The notes beneath the pieces were generated by a model. That model saw nothing but the letters and a program-made list of their open reading frames with translations, was not told the DNA's origin and did not search any database. Of a stretch of 64,000 bases of DNA, positions 29,689-38,752 are shown in pieces. Source of the DNA: DASUPK01 sp036520315 (GTDB lineage Bacteria; Actinomycetota; Thermoleophilia; Solirubrobacterales; 70-9); the NCBI GenBank assembly GCA_036520315.1, contig DATDJZ010000030.1, positions 5,726 to 69,725 of the forward strand, read 5' to 3'. Positions within the stretch are counted from its first letter, which is position 1, and each line of letters starts with the position of its first letter. A program made the translations under genes and the position numbers.

Positions 29689-31013
29689 GCGCGCGTACCC
29701 GCGAGCTCTTCGCCCTGATCCCGGTCGCCCTCCTGGTCACGGCCGGGTTCACCGCCGTGCTGATCACCAACTCCGATCAGCTCGGCAACCTGAGCGTGCT
29801 CTACGGCGGCTACTTCCTCGCCCTCTGCGTCGCCGTGCACATCATCATCCGGATCAGGCTCCCGGACGCCGACCCGTACCTGTTCCCGCTGGTCGCCCTG
29901 CTGGCCGCCTTCGGCATGGTGATGCTCTTCCGCCTCGACGAGGGCCTCGCCCGGGACCAGGCCAACTGGTTCGTCCTCGGCCTGATCCTCTTCTCGGCGA
30001 CGATCATCTTCCTGCGCGACTACGACGTGCTCGAGCGCTACCGCTACCTGATCGCGCTCGCCGGGATCGTCCTGCTGATCCTTCCGCGCTTCCTGGGCCA
30101 CGCGACTAACGACGCATTCCTGGCCGTCGACCTCGGGCCGATCACCTTCCAGCCGACCGAGCTGGCGAAGATCTGCATCGTCGTCTTCTTGGCGAGCTAC
30201 CTGAACGAGAACCGGGAGGTGCTGGTGGTCGGGGCTCGCAACGTCTTCGGGCTCGTCCTGCCCCCGCTCAAGCACCTCGGCCCGCTGCTGGTGGTCTGGG
30301 GCGCCGCGATGGTGCTGCTGGTCTTCATCCGCGACCTGGGCAGCTCGGTGATGTTCTTCGGCGCCTTCCTGGCGTTGATCTACGTCGCCACGGGCCGGCT
30401 CTCCTTCGTGATCATCGGCCTCCTGCTGTTCGTGGTCGGGGCGTGGTTCTTCGCGCAGACGGCCGCGCACATCCAGGAGCGATTCGACATCTGGCTCGAT
30501 CCCTTCCAGGACCCGGGCGGCTCGGGCTATCAGCTCTCGCAGTCGATCTTCGCCCAGGCGGACGGGGGGCTGTTCGGCAGGGGACTGGGCGACTCGCTGG
30601 TGCAGCTGCCGGGCTGCAACGGCGACTTCCCCGACCGCTGCGCGATCCTGCCCGCTCCGCACACGGACTTCATCTACGCGGTGATCGTCGATGAGCTCGG
30701 CCTCTTCGGAGGCGCGGCTGTGGTCCTGATCTACGCGCTGATCGCCGAGCGGGGCTTCAAGACCGCCATCCTGGCCGAGGACGGCTTCTCGAAGCTGCTG
30801 GCCACAGGCCTCACGGCGATCTTCGCCCTGCAGGCCTTCGTGATCATCGGCGGCGTCACCCGGGTGATCCCGCTGACCGGCGTGACGCTGCCCTTCATCA
30901 GCTACGGGGGGAGCTCGATCATCGCCAACTTCATCCTGCTCGCCCTGCTCCTGATGATCTCGGACAAGGCCCGCCGGCGGGTGCGGCTCCAGAGCCAGAC
31001 GAGGATCGGCTGA
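29685..31013 (+). CDS. ftsW: FtsW/RodA/SpoVE family SEDS glycosyltransferase
   Basis: 442 residues with about ten membrane helices, matching SEDS peptidoglycan polymerases: the loop with P-F-Q-D-P-G-G-S-G-Y-Q-L-S-Q-S, G-R-G-L-G-D-S, P-A-P-H-T-D-F-I-Y-A-V-I-V-D-E-L-G and L-P-F-I-S-Y-G-G-S-S. A small loop with two cysteines (G-C-N-G-D-F-P-D-R-C) lies between the conserved blocks. It works with the class B PBP encoded next. TTG 29685 overlaps the pstP stop (TTGA). FtsW versus RodA cannot be settled by sequence alone. Confidence 0.92.
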   Translation: MSARTRELFALIPVALLVTAGFTAVLITNSDQLGNLSVLYGGYFLALCVAVHIIIRIRLPDADPYLFPLVALLAAFGMVMLFRLDEGLARDQANWFVLGLILFSATIIFLRDYDVLERYRYLIALAGIVLLILPRFLGHATNDAFLAVDLGPITFQPTELAKICIVVFLASYLNENREVLVVGARNVFGLVLPPLKHLGPLLVVWGAAMVLLVFIRDLGSSVMFFGAFLALIYVATGRLSFVIIGLLLFVVGAWFFAQTAAHIQERFDIWLDPFQDPGGSGYQLSQSIFAQADGGLFGRGLGDSLVQLPGCNGDFPDRCAILPAPHTDFIYAVIVDELGLFGGAAVVLIYALIAERGFKTAILAEDGFSKLLATGLTAIFALQAFVIIGGVTRVIPLTGVTLPFISYGGSSIIANFILLALLLMISDKARRRVRLQSQTRIG

Positions 31014-32446
31014 TGAACAGACAGATCATCAAGCTCTTCGGCTTCCTGCTGATTCTCTACGCCCTGCTCTTCGGGTTCACGTCGTACTGGTCGATCTTCG
31101 ACTCCGATTCGCTGAAGGCCAACCAGGCCAACCGCAGGCCGCTGCTCGAGGAGCAGCAGATCAAGCGCGGCGACATCCTCGCCGCCGACGGCTCCGTGAT
31201 CGCCCGCTCCCGCCCGGTGGGCGGTGGCGACAACAAGGTTTACGTCCGTCGCTACCCGCAGGGCGCGCTGTTCGGCAACCCGATCGGCTACAGCTTCGTG
31301 ACGCAGGGCCGCGTGGGCTTCGAGCTCTCCCACAACGACGAGCTGGTCGGCAACGAGACCGAGTTCCTGTCGATCCTCGACGAGCTCAGGGGACACGCCC
31401 AGGTTGGCGACAAGGTGCAGTCCTCGCTCGATCCGGCTGCGCAGGAGGCGGCCGTGAACGGGCTCGCGGGCCGTCGCGGCTCGGTCGTGGCGATCGTCCC
31501 ATCAACTGGCGAGGTCCGGGCGATGGTGAGCATCCCCGAGTACGACCCCAACCAGATCCCGAAGAACTTCGCCGAGCTCAACCGCGATCAGAGCGCCCCG
31601 CTCTTCAACCGCGCGACGCAGGCGGGCTATCCGCCGGGCTCGACGATGAAGGTGGTGACGGCGACCGCGGCGCTCGACAGCGGCGAGTTCACGCCGGACT
31701 CGGTGCTCAGCGGCCGCTCGCCGCAGGAGATCGACGGCGTGCCGCTGTCGAACTCCGGCGGGGAGCAGTTCGGCGACATCGACATGACCACTGCGCTCAC
31801 CAACTCGGTCAACACCTGGTGGGCCCAGGCTGGTGAGAAGCTCGGCAAGGACACGATGTTCGAGTACATGGACCGCTTCGGCTTCGACGCCAAGCCGCGC
31901 CTCGACTACCCCAGCTTCCAGCTCGCCACCAGCGGGGTCTTCGACGGGAACAAGCTGCTGGGGCCGAGCGATCCAATCGACATCGGCCGCGTCGCGATCG
32001 GCCAGGAGCGCCTGCGCGTGACGCCCCTGCAGATGGCGGAGGTCGCGGCGACGGTCGCCAACAACGGCGAGCTGATGGAGCCGCGGCTCTGGTCGAGGGT
32101 GATCGATCCCGACGGGCGGGAGACCAAACTCGATCCGGCCCGTCAGAGTCGGGTGATGAGCGAGGACACCGCGGCGGAGCTCAACGAGATGATGCAGAAC
32201 GTCGTTGCGGAGGGAACCGGGACCGCGGGCGCCGTCTCGGGGATCGACGTCGCCGGCAAGACGGGTACGGCCGAGATCTCGCCGAGCGTCAACGACGCCT
32301 GGTTCATCGGCTTCGCGCCGGCCAGCGATCCGCAGATCGCGATCTCCTGCATCGTCGAGCACACCAGCGGCTTCGGCGGACCGACCTGCGGCCCGATCTT
32401 CAAGGCGGTCGCCGAGTCGATCCTGCAAGGGGACCCCGGTGGCTGA
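31013..32446 (+). CDS. pbpA: Penicillin-binding protein, class B transpeptidase (PbpA-like)
   Basis: 477 residues. One N-terminal membrane helix (about 5-25) is followed by a small dimerisation domain (R-G-D-I-L-A-A-D-G-S-V-I-A) and the transpeptidase domain with S210-T-M-K as the acylated serine motif, S-V-N as second motif and K-T-G-T-A-E as third. It crosslinks peptidoglycan together with the SEDS protein. ATG 31013 shares a base with the ftsW stop, and the 3' end overlaps the PASTA kinase by eight bases. Confidence 0.94.
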   Translation: MNRQIIKLFGFLLILYALLFGFTSYWSIFDSDSLKANQANRRPLLEEQQIKRGDILAADGSVIARSRPVGGGDNKVYVRRYPQGALFGNPIGYSFVTQGRVGFELSHNDELVGNETEFLSILDELRGHAQVGDKVQSSLDPAAQEAAVNGLAGRRGSVVAIVPSTGEVRAMVSIPEYDPNQIPKNFAELNRDQSAPLFNRATQAGYPPGSTMKVVTATAALDSGEFTPDSVLSGRSPQEIDGVPLSNSGGEQFGDIDMTTALTNSVNTWWAQAGEKLGKDTMFEYMDRFGFDAKPRLDYPSFQLATSGVFDGNKLLGPSDPIDIGRVAIGQERLRVTPLQMAEVAATVANNGELMEPRLWSRVIDPDGRETKLDPARQSRVMSEDTAAELNEMMQNVVAEGTGTAGAVSGIDVAGKTGTAEISPSVNDAWFIGFAPASDPQIAISCIVEHTSGFGGPTCGPIFKAVAESILQGDPGG

Positions 32447-34301
32447 TCAACAGCCGGGCGCTGTCGTCGACGAGCGCTACCGGCTCGACCGCAAGATCGG
32501 CACCGGGGGAATGGCCGACGTCTGGCTCGCCGAGGACACCGAGCTCGACCGCAAGGTCGCGATCAAGATCCTGCACGACCGCTTCGCCCAGGACAAGGAG
32601 TTCGTGCAGCGCTTCCAGCGCGAGGCTCAGTCCGCAGCCGGGCTCCAGCACCCGAACGTGGTAGGGGTCTTCGATCGCGGGGAGTTCGGCGACACCTACT
32701 TCATCGCGATGGAGTATGTCGACGGTCCCTCGATGAAGGATCTCGTCAAGGGCGGGATGAGCCCCAAGGACGCGATCGACTTCACGCGCCAGATCCTGAA
32801 TGCCGCCCGCTTCGCCCACCGCAAGGGGATCGTCCACCGCGACCTCAAGCCCCAGAACGTCCTGATCGACGACGAGGGGCGCGCCCGGGTGGCGGACTTC
32901 GGCATCGCCCGCGCCGGGGAGAACTCGGACATCACCGCCACCGGCTCGGTGATGGGCACGGCTCAGTACATCTCGCCGGAGCAGGCACAGGGCAAGCCGA
33001 CGACGCCGCGATCGGACATCTACTCGATCGGCGTGATCCTCTACGAGGCGCTCACGGGCCGCGTGCCGTTCCAGGGCGACAGCGCGGTCGCAGTCGCCCT
33101 CAAGCAGGTCTCCGAGGCGCCCCGGCGCCCCAGCGCCATCAACCCGGACGTCCCGCCGGCGCTCGACGCGGTGGTGATGCGAGCTCTCGCCAAGGACCCC
33201 GACGCCCGCTTCAAGGACGCAGACGCCTTCCTGAAGGCCCTGGACGCGGCCGAGAAGGCCCCGGACACGCCCCGCCCGCAGGACACCGCCGCCTACGCCG
33301 CCATCTCTCCGGAGGGCGAGGCGGACCTCCCCGGGGAGGAGGAGCCGTACAACGAGGAGGAGGAGTGGCAGCGGGACCGACGCCGCCGGCGCTGGCGCTG
33401 GATCGCCGTGGCCGTGCTCGCCGCGGGCGTGGCGGCGCTGGTCGCCTTCGCCCTGACGCGTCCGTCACACGTGTCCATTCCCGACGTGATCGGGCAGGAC
33501 GTCGATGCCGCGACGCAGGTCCTGGACAGCAAGGGCTTCGACGTCGCGATCAAGGCCGTCCCCAGCGGGGCGCCACGGAACCAGGTGGTCGAGCAGGACC
33601 CGATTCCCACCGACCGCGGCGGCGGCAAGGCCAAGGAGGGCTCGACCGTGACGCTCAGCGTCAGCTCCGGTCCCGCGATCGTCGCGGTGCCGGATGTCGC
33701 CGGGCTCAAACTGGCCGATGCCACCGCACGTCTGGAGAAGGCCGGATTCAAGGTGACGACGAGGAACGAGTTCTCCAACACTGTGCCGAAGGGCAGGGCG
33801 ATCGGCACCGAGCCCGCCGCCGGCACCCAGCTCTCAACCAGCCAGGTCGTCACGATCCTGATCTCCCGCGGCACCAACCAGGTGGAGGTCCCGAGTGTCG
33901 TCGGACTCGATGACCAGGCGGCCCTGGCGGCGCTCCAGAATGCGGGCCTCTCCGGAGTCCTCGTGCAGCGGGACTCGACCGAGCCGGAGGGCAAGGTGGT
34001 GAACCAGAGCCCCGGGGCCGGAAAGCTCGTCGCCCGCGGCTCGCAGGTGACGATCTTCGCCTCCACCGGCGCGATCACGGTCCCCGACGTCGTCGGGCAG
34101 GATCGGAAGGCGGCGGTGACGGCGCTCAAGAAGGCCGGCTTCACCGTCGCAGTGACCGAGGAGAACACCTCCGACCCCGCCGAGATCAACAGGGTGATCT
34201 CCGAGTTCCCGCCAGGTGGCTCCCGCGCCCGCCGCGGCGACGCCGTGACGATCTCGGTCGGAGTCTCGTCTCCGCCCACCACCACCACGACCACGCCATG
34301 A
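32439..34301 (+). CDS. pknB: PASTA-domain Ser/Thr protein kinase (PknB-like)
   Basis: 620 residues. Kinase domain 1-275: G-T-G-G-M-A-D-V-W, V-A-I-K-I, H-R-D-L-K-P-Q-N, A-D-F-G-I-A-R, I-S-P-E-Q-A-Q-G. An acidic linker, basic stop-transfer and one membrane helix (about 318-338) lead to four extracellular PASTA domains, each beginning with a V-P-D-V or I-P-D-V motif, that sense muropeptides or lipid II. A Thr-rich end closes the protein. GTG 32439 is favoured by family alignment. No separate PknA-like gene is present in the operon. Confidence 0.95.
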   Translation: MADQQPGAVVDERYRLDRKIGTGGMADVWLAEDTELDRKVAIKILHDRFAQDKEFVQRFQREAQSAAGLQHPNVVGVFDRGEFGDTYFIAMEYVDGPSMKDLVKGGMSPKDAIDFTRQILNAARFAHRKGIVHRDLKPQNVLIDDEGRARVADFGIARAGENSDITATGSVMGTAQYISPEQAQGKPTTPRSDIYSIGVILYEALTGRVPFQGDSAVAVALKQVSEAPRRPSAINPDVPPALDAVVMRALAKDPDARFKDADAFLKALDAAEKAPDTPRPQDTAAYAAISPEGEADLPGEEEPYNEEEEWQRDRRRRRWRWIAVAVLAAGVAALVAFALTRPSHVSIPDVIGQDVDAATQVLDSKGFDVAIKAVPSGAPRNQVVEQDPIPTDRGGGKAKEGSTVTLSVSSGPAIVAVPDVAGLKLADATARLEKAGFKVTTRNEFSNTVPKGRAIGTEPAAGTQLSTSQVVTILISRGTNQVEVPSVVGLDDQAALAALQNAGLSGVLVQRDSTEPEGKVVNQSPGAGKLVARGSQVTIFASTGAITVPDVVGQDRKAAVTALKKAGFTVAVTEENTSDPAEINRVISEFPPGGSRARRGDAVTISVGVSSPPTTTTTTP

Positions 34302-35263
34302 GGGTCGCCGTGATCGGCGGCGGGATCTCGAGCGAGCACGAGGTTTCGCTGCGCTCGGCCGCCTCCGTCGCTGCGGGACTCCGCGAGGCCGGCCATGAGA
34401 CGGTCGAGGTGACGATCGAGCGCGAGGGCTCCTGGATCGCCGACGGAGAATCGGTCAGCTTCACCGCCGGGGAGGGCCTGCTCGGCTGCGATGTGGTCTT
34501 CCCGGTCCTACACGGTCCCGGTGGGGAGGACGGCAGCGTCCAGGGCCTGCTCGAGGTGCTCGACGTCCCCTACGCGGGCTCCGACGTCGAGTCCTCGGCG
34601 ATCTGCATGGACAAGCTCGTCTTCAAGGACCTGCTGGCTCGCCGCGGGGTGCCGCAGGTCGACTTCTGCCGCGCGGGGGAGGAGGGCTGGCGGGAAGCCG
34701 TCGCCGGGTTCGGCCAGCCGGTCTGGGTGAAGCCGGCCCGCCTCGGCTCCAGCGTCGGGATCGCGCCGGCGTCCGGGACCGAGGAGCTCGACCGGGCGGT
34801 CGAGGAGGCGCGCCGCCACGACCCACGCGTGATCGTCGAGGCGCCCGCGCCCGGCAAGGAGGTCGAGTGCTCGCTCCTCGGCAACGAGGACCCGGTGGCG
34901 TCGCCGCCGGGCGAGATCGTCACCAAGGCTTCCGATTGGTACGACTACGAGGCGAAGTACGCGGAGGGCGGCATGGAGCTGCTGGTGCCCGCCGGAATCT
35001 CGGAGACTGCCGCCGAGCGGGTCCGCGAGCTCGCCCGCCGGGTGTTCACCCTCTGCGGCTGCAGCGGCCTCGCCCGTTGTGACTTCTTCGTGGACGGGGA
35101 GGAGGTGCTCGTCAACGAGCTCAACACGATCCCCGGGTTTACCGAGACGAGCGTCTACGGCAAGCTCTTCGAGGCCGACGGCATCGGCTATCCGGAGCTC
35201 TGCGACCGGCTGATCAAGCTGGCGGTCGAGCGGTACGAGACCGCTCGCTCGTACAAGTTCTAG
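34298..35263 (+). CDS. ddl: D-alanine--D-alanine ligase (second copy)
   Basis: 321-residue ATP-grasp ligase: I-G-G-G-I-S-S-E-H-E-V-S-L-R-S, L-H-G-P-G-G-E-D-G-S-V-Q-G, C-M-D-K-L-V-F-K, K-P-A-R-L-G-S-S-V-G-I, Y-D-Y-E-A-K-Y (Tyr of the omega loop kept, as in D-Ala-specific enzymes), and N-E-L-N-T-I-P-G-F-T. It is coupled to the PASTA kinase gene by ATGA, placing precursor synthesis under the same transcript as septal wall enzymes. It is clearly diverged from the copy at 4760. Confidence 0.93.
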   Translation: MRVAVIGGGISSEHEVSLRSAASVAAGLREAGHETVEVTIEREGSWIADGESVSFTAGEGLLGCDVVFPVLHGPGGEDGSVQGLLEVLDVPYAGSDVESSAICMDKLVFKDLLARRGVPQVDFCRAGEEGWREAVAGFGQPVWVKPARLGSSVGIAPASGTEELDRAVEEARRHDPRVIVEAPAPGKEVECSLLGNEDPVASPPGEIVTKASDWYDYEAKYAEGGMELLVPAGISETAAERVRELARRVFTLCGCSGLARCDFFVDGEEVLVNELNTIPGFTETSVYGKLFEADGIGYPELCDRLIKLAVERYETARSYKF

Positions 35264-35303
35264 GGCCAGGGTTGCCAGGGCGTTGGCACCCGAACCCCGC
35301 ACG

Positions 35304-35344
35304 CCGGAGGCGAAGCCGAGGACGTGCTGGTGATGGCGAGCCGG
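35304..35344 (+). repeat. Weak candidate member of the palindromic repeat family
   Basis: GGAGGCGAAGCCGAGGACG followed by TGGTGATGGCGAGCCGG resembles the loop and right flank of copies C and E (AGGCGAAGCCGA and ATGGCGAAGCC) but lacks the GGGT/ACCC stem. It lies in the convergent spacer between the second ddl and the third kinase gene. Confidence 0.35.
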
Positions 35345-35345
35345 A

Positions 35346-36836
35346 CTACTTGAACAATTGGACGTCCGAGATCTCCATCTGGTAGCGGCTCGGGTCGTCC
35401 TGGGCCTGCGGCATCTTCGTGATCCAGATCAGGAAGGAGTTGGCGGGCTTGCCGGGCAGCGTCACGCCCTCGCGGTCACCGCCGTCGCTGATGTTCGCCA
35501 CCGGCCGCCCCCAGCCGCTGAGGTCGCTGGGGGCTGAGCCGTTGACCTCGTAGATCTCGGCGTCGTACCCCGGCGTCAGGGCCCGGATCGTCATCGACTT
35601 CGCTCCGACCACGCTGCCCGCATCGATCGCCAGACCCACGCCGTCCTTGAGGCCGCCGAAGTCCGGCGTGTCGTAGTGCTCACTCGACCAGGCGGTGCCT
35701 GTGGGATTGCCGTCGACGGCCTGTTCCTGGGTCCCGGTCTCCTGCCCGTCGCCCTCCGGATCGAACTCGCTGGCGGCATCGATCGATAGGCGCACCTCCG
35801 ATGTTGAGGGGCCGCTGGGGGCCTGATCGTCGCTGAAGTCCAACCTGCTGGCGAAGATCACCGCCGCCGCGGCCAGCGCGAGCACGACGATCGCAACGGC
35901 GATCCCCGGCCCCGAGATCCGCCGCCGGCGGCCGAGCCGCCGCCGGTCGGAGGGCACCGAGTCGAGCACGCTGGTCGCCTCGCCGCTGGTCCCGCCCCGA
36001 CGCGCCGCCTCGACCTCGAGGGTTTGCTCGAGGTCGCGGACCATCTCCGCGACGGTGCCGTAGCGGTCGCGCGGGTCCTTGGTGGTGGCCCGATCGACGA
36101 CCGAAGCGACCGCGGCCGAGACCTCCGGGCGCTTCGCCTGCACGTCGGGCATCGGCTCGTTGACGTGCTTCATCGCGACACCGACCTGGGTCTCGGCGCG
36201 GAAGGGGACATCCCCGGTGAGCATCTCGTAGAGCACCACGCCGAGCGAGTAGACGTCGGAGCGCTCGTCGACGTCCTCGCCCATCGCCTGCTCCGGCGAG
36301 ACGTAGTCGGTGGTGCCGAGGACGCGGCCGGTAGCGGTCATCCCCTGCTGCTCCAGGGAGCGGGCGATGCCGAAGTCCGTGACCTTGGCGCGGCCGTCTG
36401 GGTCGATGAGCACGTTCTGGGGCTTGACGTCGCGGTGGACGAGCTTGCGTGCGTGGGCGGCCGTCAGGCCGCGCCCGATCTCGATCGCGTAGGCGACGGC
36501 CTCGTCCACCGGCAGGCGGCCTTCCTCCTGGAGTCGCCGCTTCAGGGTCCGGCCCTCGATGTACTCGAAGACGATGTAGGGGCGGCCGTCGTCCTCGCCG
36601 GCATCGATCACTCCGACCAGGTTGGGATGGGAGAGGCGCGCCGCCGCCCTCGCCTCCCGGCGAAAGCGCTCGAGCTGGTCCGCCTCCTCGGAGATCTCTC
36701 GATGGAGGAGCTTGACGGCGACCGGCCGGTCCAGCACCTGGTCCGTCGCGAGGTAGACGGTGGACATCCCGCCTGAGCCCAGCTTCGATTCGAGCCGGTA
36801 CCGGCCCGAGAGTACTGTCGAGCTCAAGCGTTCCAA
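35346..36836 (-). CDS. Ser/Thr protein kinase with galactose-binding-like ectodomain
   Basis: About 496 residues. Kinase domain (about 10-275): G-S-G-G-M-S-T-V-Y, V-A-V-K-L, H-R-D-V-K-P-Q-N, T-D-F-G-I-A-R, S-P-E-Q-A. A basic stretch (R-R-R-L-G-R-R-R-R) and one membrane helix (about 322-342) lead to a secreted beta-rich domain. This domain carries D-G-N-P-T-G-T-A-W-S-S-E-H-Y, like the discoidin/galactose-binding fold at the C-terminus of mycobacterial MviN (MurJ). The start is TTG 36836 or TTG 36827; GAAGGGAA favours the first. It is convergent with the ddl2 transcript. Confidence 0.87.
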   Translation of the reverse strand: MERLSSTVLSGRYRLESKLGSGGMSTVYLATDQVLDRPVAVKLLHREISEEADQLERFRREARAAARLSHPNLVGVIDAGEDDGRPYIVFEYIEGRTLKRRLQEEGRLPVDEAVAYAIEIGRGLTAAHARKLVHRDVKPQNVLIDPDGRAKVTDFGIARSLEQQGMTATGRVLGTTDYVSPEQAMGEDVDERSDVYSLGVVLYEMLTGDVPFRAETQVGVAMKHVNEPMPDVQAKRPEVSAAVASVVDRATTKDPRDRYGTVAEMVRDLEQTLEVEAARRGGTSGEATSVLDSVPSDRRRLGRRRRISGPGIAVAIVVLALAAAAVIFASRLDFSDDQAPSGPSTSEVRLSIDAASEFDPEGDGQETGTQEQAVDGNPTGTAWSSEHYDTPDFGGLKDGVGLAIDAGSVVGAKSMTIRALTPGYDAEIYEVNGSAPSDLSGWGRPVANISDGGDREGVTLPGKPANSFLIWITKMPQAQDDPSRYQMEISDVQLFK

Positions 36837-36905
36837 GGCTTCCCTTCGTCCATCGGCTGTATTTTCGCCCGCGGTCGAGGCTGAGGCTGCCAGGGCCCGA
36901 CCGGA

Positions 36906-37757
36906 ATGATGACTGTCCAGGTCCGCTTCTACACCGATCCCGCCTGTCCCTGGTCCTGGGCCGCCGAGCCCGCGATCCGAAGGATGATGTGGGAGCTCGA
37001 GGGAGAGCTCGAGTTCGTCTGGGTGATGGGCGGGCTTGCCCGCAGCTACGAGCACGCGAATCTCCTCGAGGTCGTCTCCCAGTGGCTCGAGGATGCGGCC
37101 GCCGGCGGGATGCCGTGCGACCCCAGGATCTGGACAGAGAACCCCCTCGACTCGACCTACCCCGCCTGCCAGGCGGTCAAGGCGGCCGCCGAGCAGGGCT
37201 GGGAGCCGGGCTACCGCTACCTGCGGACACTGAGGGAGGGGATCATGTTCGAGCGTCGCAAGCTGGACCACGCCGAATCGCTGATCGCCGCCGCGGGACG
37301 CGCCGGGATCGATCGCCGTCGCTTCGAGGTCGACTTGCGCTCGCACGCCATCACGGAGGCCTTTGGCGCCGATCTGGATGAGGTCCGCGACCCCCCTCGG
37401 GAGGCCCGGGAGGGGGACGCCATTCATCGCAGCAGCAAGGGCAGGGAGCGGATCAGCCTCCCTTCCGCTCTGCTGATCGGCGAGGACGGCAGCCGCCACG
37501 GTGTCTGGGGCGGCGATTCCGTCGATCCGGCGAAACTGCGCGAGGCGGCGCTCGCCGCCGGTGCGAAGCAGGTGAACGACGGTGGGCTCGAGCCCCTCGA
37601 GGCGATCGGCCGCTTCGGTCGCTGCGCGACGAGGGAGCTCGAGGTCCTGGCCGACCGCCCGGCGCCGGTCATGCAGGCCGAGCTCTGGGAGCTGGCGCGC
37701 GACTGGAAGCTGAAGCCGGTCCCGGCGCTGACCGGGACGGTCTGGGAGCGGGCCTAG
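36906..37757 (+). CDS. DsbA/FrnE-like thioredoxin-fold protein
   Basis: 283 residues. The N-terminus V-R-F-Y-T-D-P-A-C-P-W-S-W matches the DsbA-family active-site position, but the second cysteine is replaced (C-P-W-S). A helical insert (50-180) and a cis-Pro segment (S-L-P-S-A-L-L-I-G) follow, with an extra 70-residue C-terminal helical part including a helix-turn-helix-like stretch. It belongs to the FrnE/2-hydroxychromene isomerase-like cytosolic branch (no signal peptide). The single Cys suggests glutathione- or mycothiol-type chemistry rather than disulfide exchange (inference). Confidence 0.82.
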   Translation: MMTVQVRFYTDPACPWSWAAEPAIRRMMWELEGELEFVWVMGGLARSYEHANLLEVVSQWLEDAAAGGMPCDPRIWTENPLDSTYPACQAVKAAAEQGWEPGYRYLRTLREGIMFERRKLDHAESLIAAAGRAGIDRRRFEVDLRSHAITEAFGADLDEVRDPPREAREGDAIHRSSKGRERISLPSALLIGEDGSRHGVWGGDSVDPAKLREAALAAGAKQVNDGGLEPLEAIGRFGRCATRELEVLADRPAPVMQAELWELARDWKLKPVPALTGTVWERA

Positions 37758-38752
37758 GCCCTGACGACGCTTCCGGCGTCTGGAGTCGCCCGACCGATTC
37801 TCCTCGCGTCCGGGTAGCGGGGGCGCAGCCGCTGGAGGGCGGCATCCTCATCGCCGGCCGCCACGAGCACGCAGAACCCGCAGCCTAGGTTGAAGACCTC
37901 GTGCATCTCCTCGTCGCTCACCTCAGCGAGCTCCTGGATCAGATTGAAGACCTGGGGGACCGGCAGGGGGTCGTCGATCTCATAGCCCACCTCGGCCTCC
38001 AGCCGAAGCAGGTTGCCGAGGCCGCCAGAGGTGATGTGGGCGAGGCCGCGGACGTCGATCTCGGAGCGCAGCAGCTCGACGATCGGCTTGACGTAGATCT
38101 CGGTCGGCTCGAGCAGGACGTCGCCGAGCGGGAGCCCGAGACGGTCGTCGTCCAAGGGGATCTCGGCGAGCGCCGAGCGGGCAAGGGTGTAGCCGTTCGA
38201 GTGGAGCCCGGAGGAGGGCAGGCCGATCACCGGGTCGCCCGGCTCGATCGCGGCCCCGGTGACCAGCGAGTCGAGCGCGACGGTCCCGAAGCAGGCCCCC
38301 GCCAGGTCGAGGCCATGGACGATCTCCCCGAGCTGGGCGAGCTCGCCGCCGACGATCTCGATGCCGGCGAGCTCGGCGCCGCGAGCAAGGCCCGCCCCGA
38401 TGGCGCCGGCGACCTCCGGATCGGCGCGGTCGACGGCCACGTAGTCGACCATTGCCAACGGTTCGGCACCGACGCAGACGACGTCGTTGACGTTCATGGC
38501 GACGCAGTCGATGCCGACGGTGTCCCAGCGCCCGAGCTGCTCCGCGAGAACCAGCTTCGTCCCGACGCCGTCGGTGCTCAGGGCGATGCCGGTCCGCTCG
38601 TCGAGGCGGACGACGTTCGCGTAGTGGCCGTGGGCGAGCACCTGGCGGCTCTCGGAGGGCGCCGCCGCGGCCAGAGCGGAGACGAGGGACTTGACCGCGG
38701 CGTCGGCATCCCCCTGGCTGACGCCGGCTCGCGCGTACGCGTCCTCGCTCAC
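37754..38752 (-). CDS. purM: Phosphoribosylformylglycinamidine cyclo-ligase
   Basis: 332 residues of AIR synthetase: Y-A-R-A-G-V, S-T-D-G-V-G-T-K-L, D-C-V-A-M-N-V-N-D, G-A-E-P-L-A-M-V-D-Y, G-E-L-A-Q-L, S-S-G-L-H-S-N-G-Y and H-I-T-S-G-G-L-G-N-L. It closes the imidazole ring in step five of purine synthesis. GTG 38752 overlaps the uppP stop (GTGA). Continuing the frame further upstream runs antisense to nothing useful and into uppP, so the short start is taken. The 3' end overlaps the convergent DsbA-like gene by four bases. Confidence 0.95.
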   Translation of the reverse strand: MSEDAYARAGVSQGDADAAVKSLVSALAAAAPSESRQVLAHGHYANVVRLDERTGIALSTDGVGTKLVLAEQLGRWDTVGIDCVAMNVNDVVCVGAEPLAMVDYVAVDRADPEVAGAIGAGLARGAELAGIEIVGGELAQLGEIVHGLDLAGACFGTVALDSLVTGAAIEPGDPVIGLPSSGLHSNGYTLARSALAEIPLDDDRLGLPLGDVLLEPTEIYVKPIVELLRSEIDVRGLAHITSGGLGNLLRLEAEVGYEIDDPLPVPQVFNLIQELAEVSDEEMHEVFNLGCGFCVLVAAGDEDAALQRLRPRYPDARRIGRATPDAGSVVRA

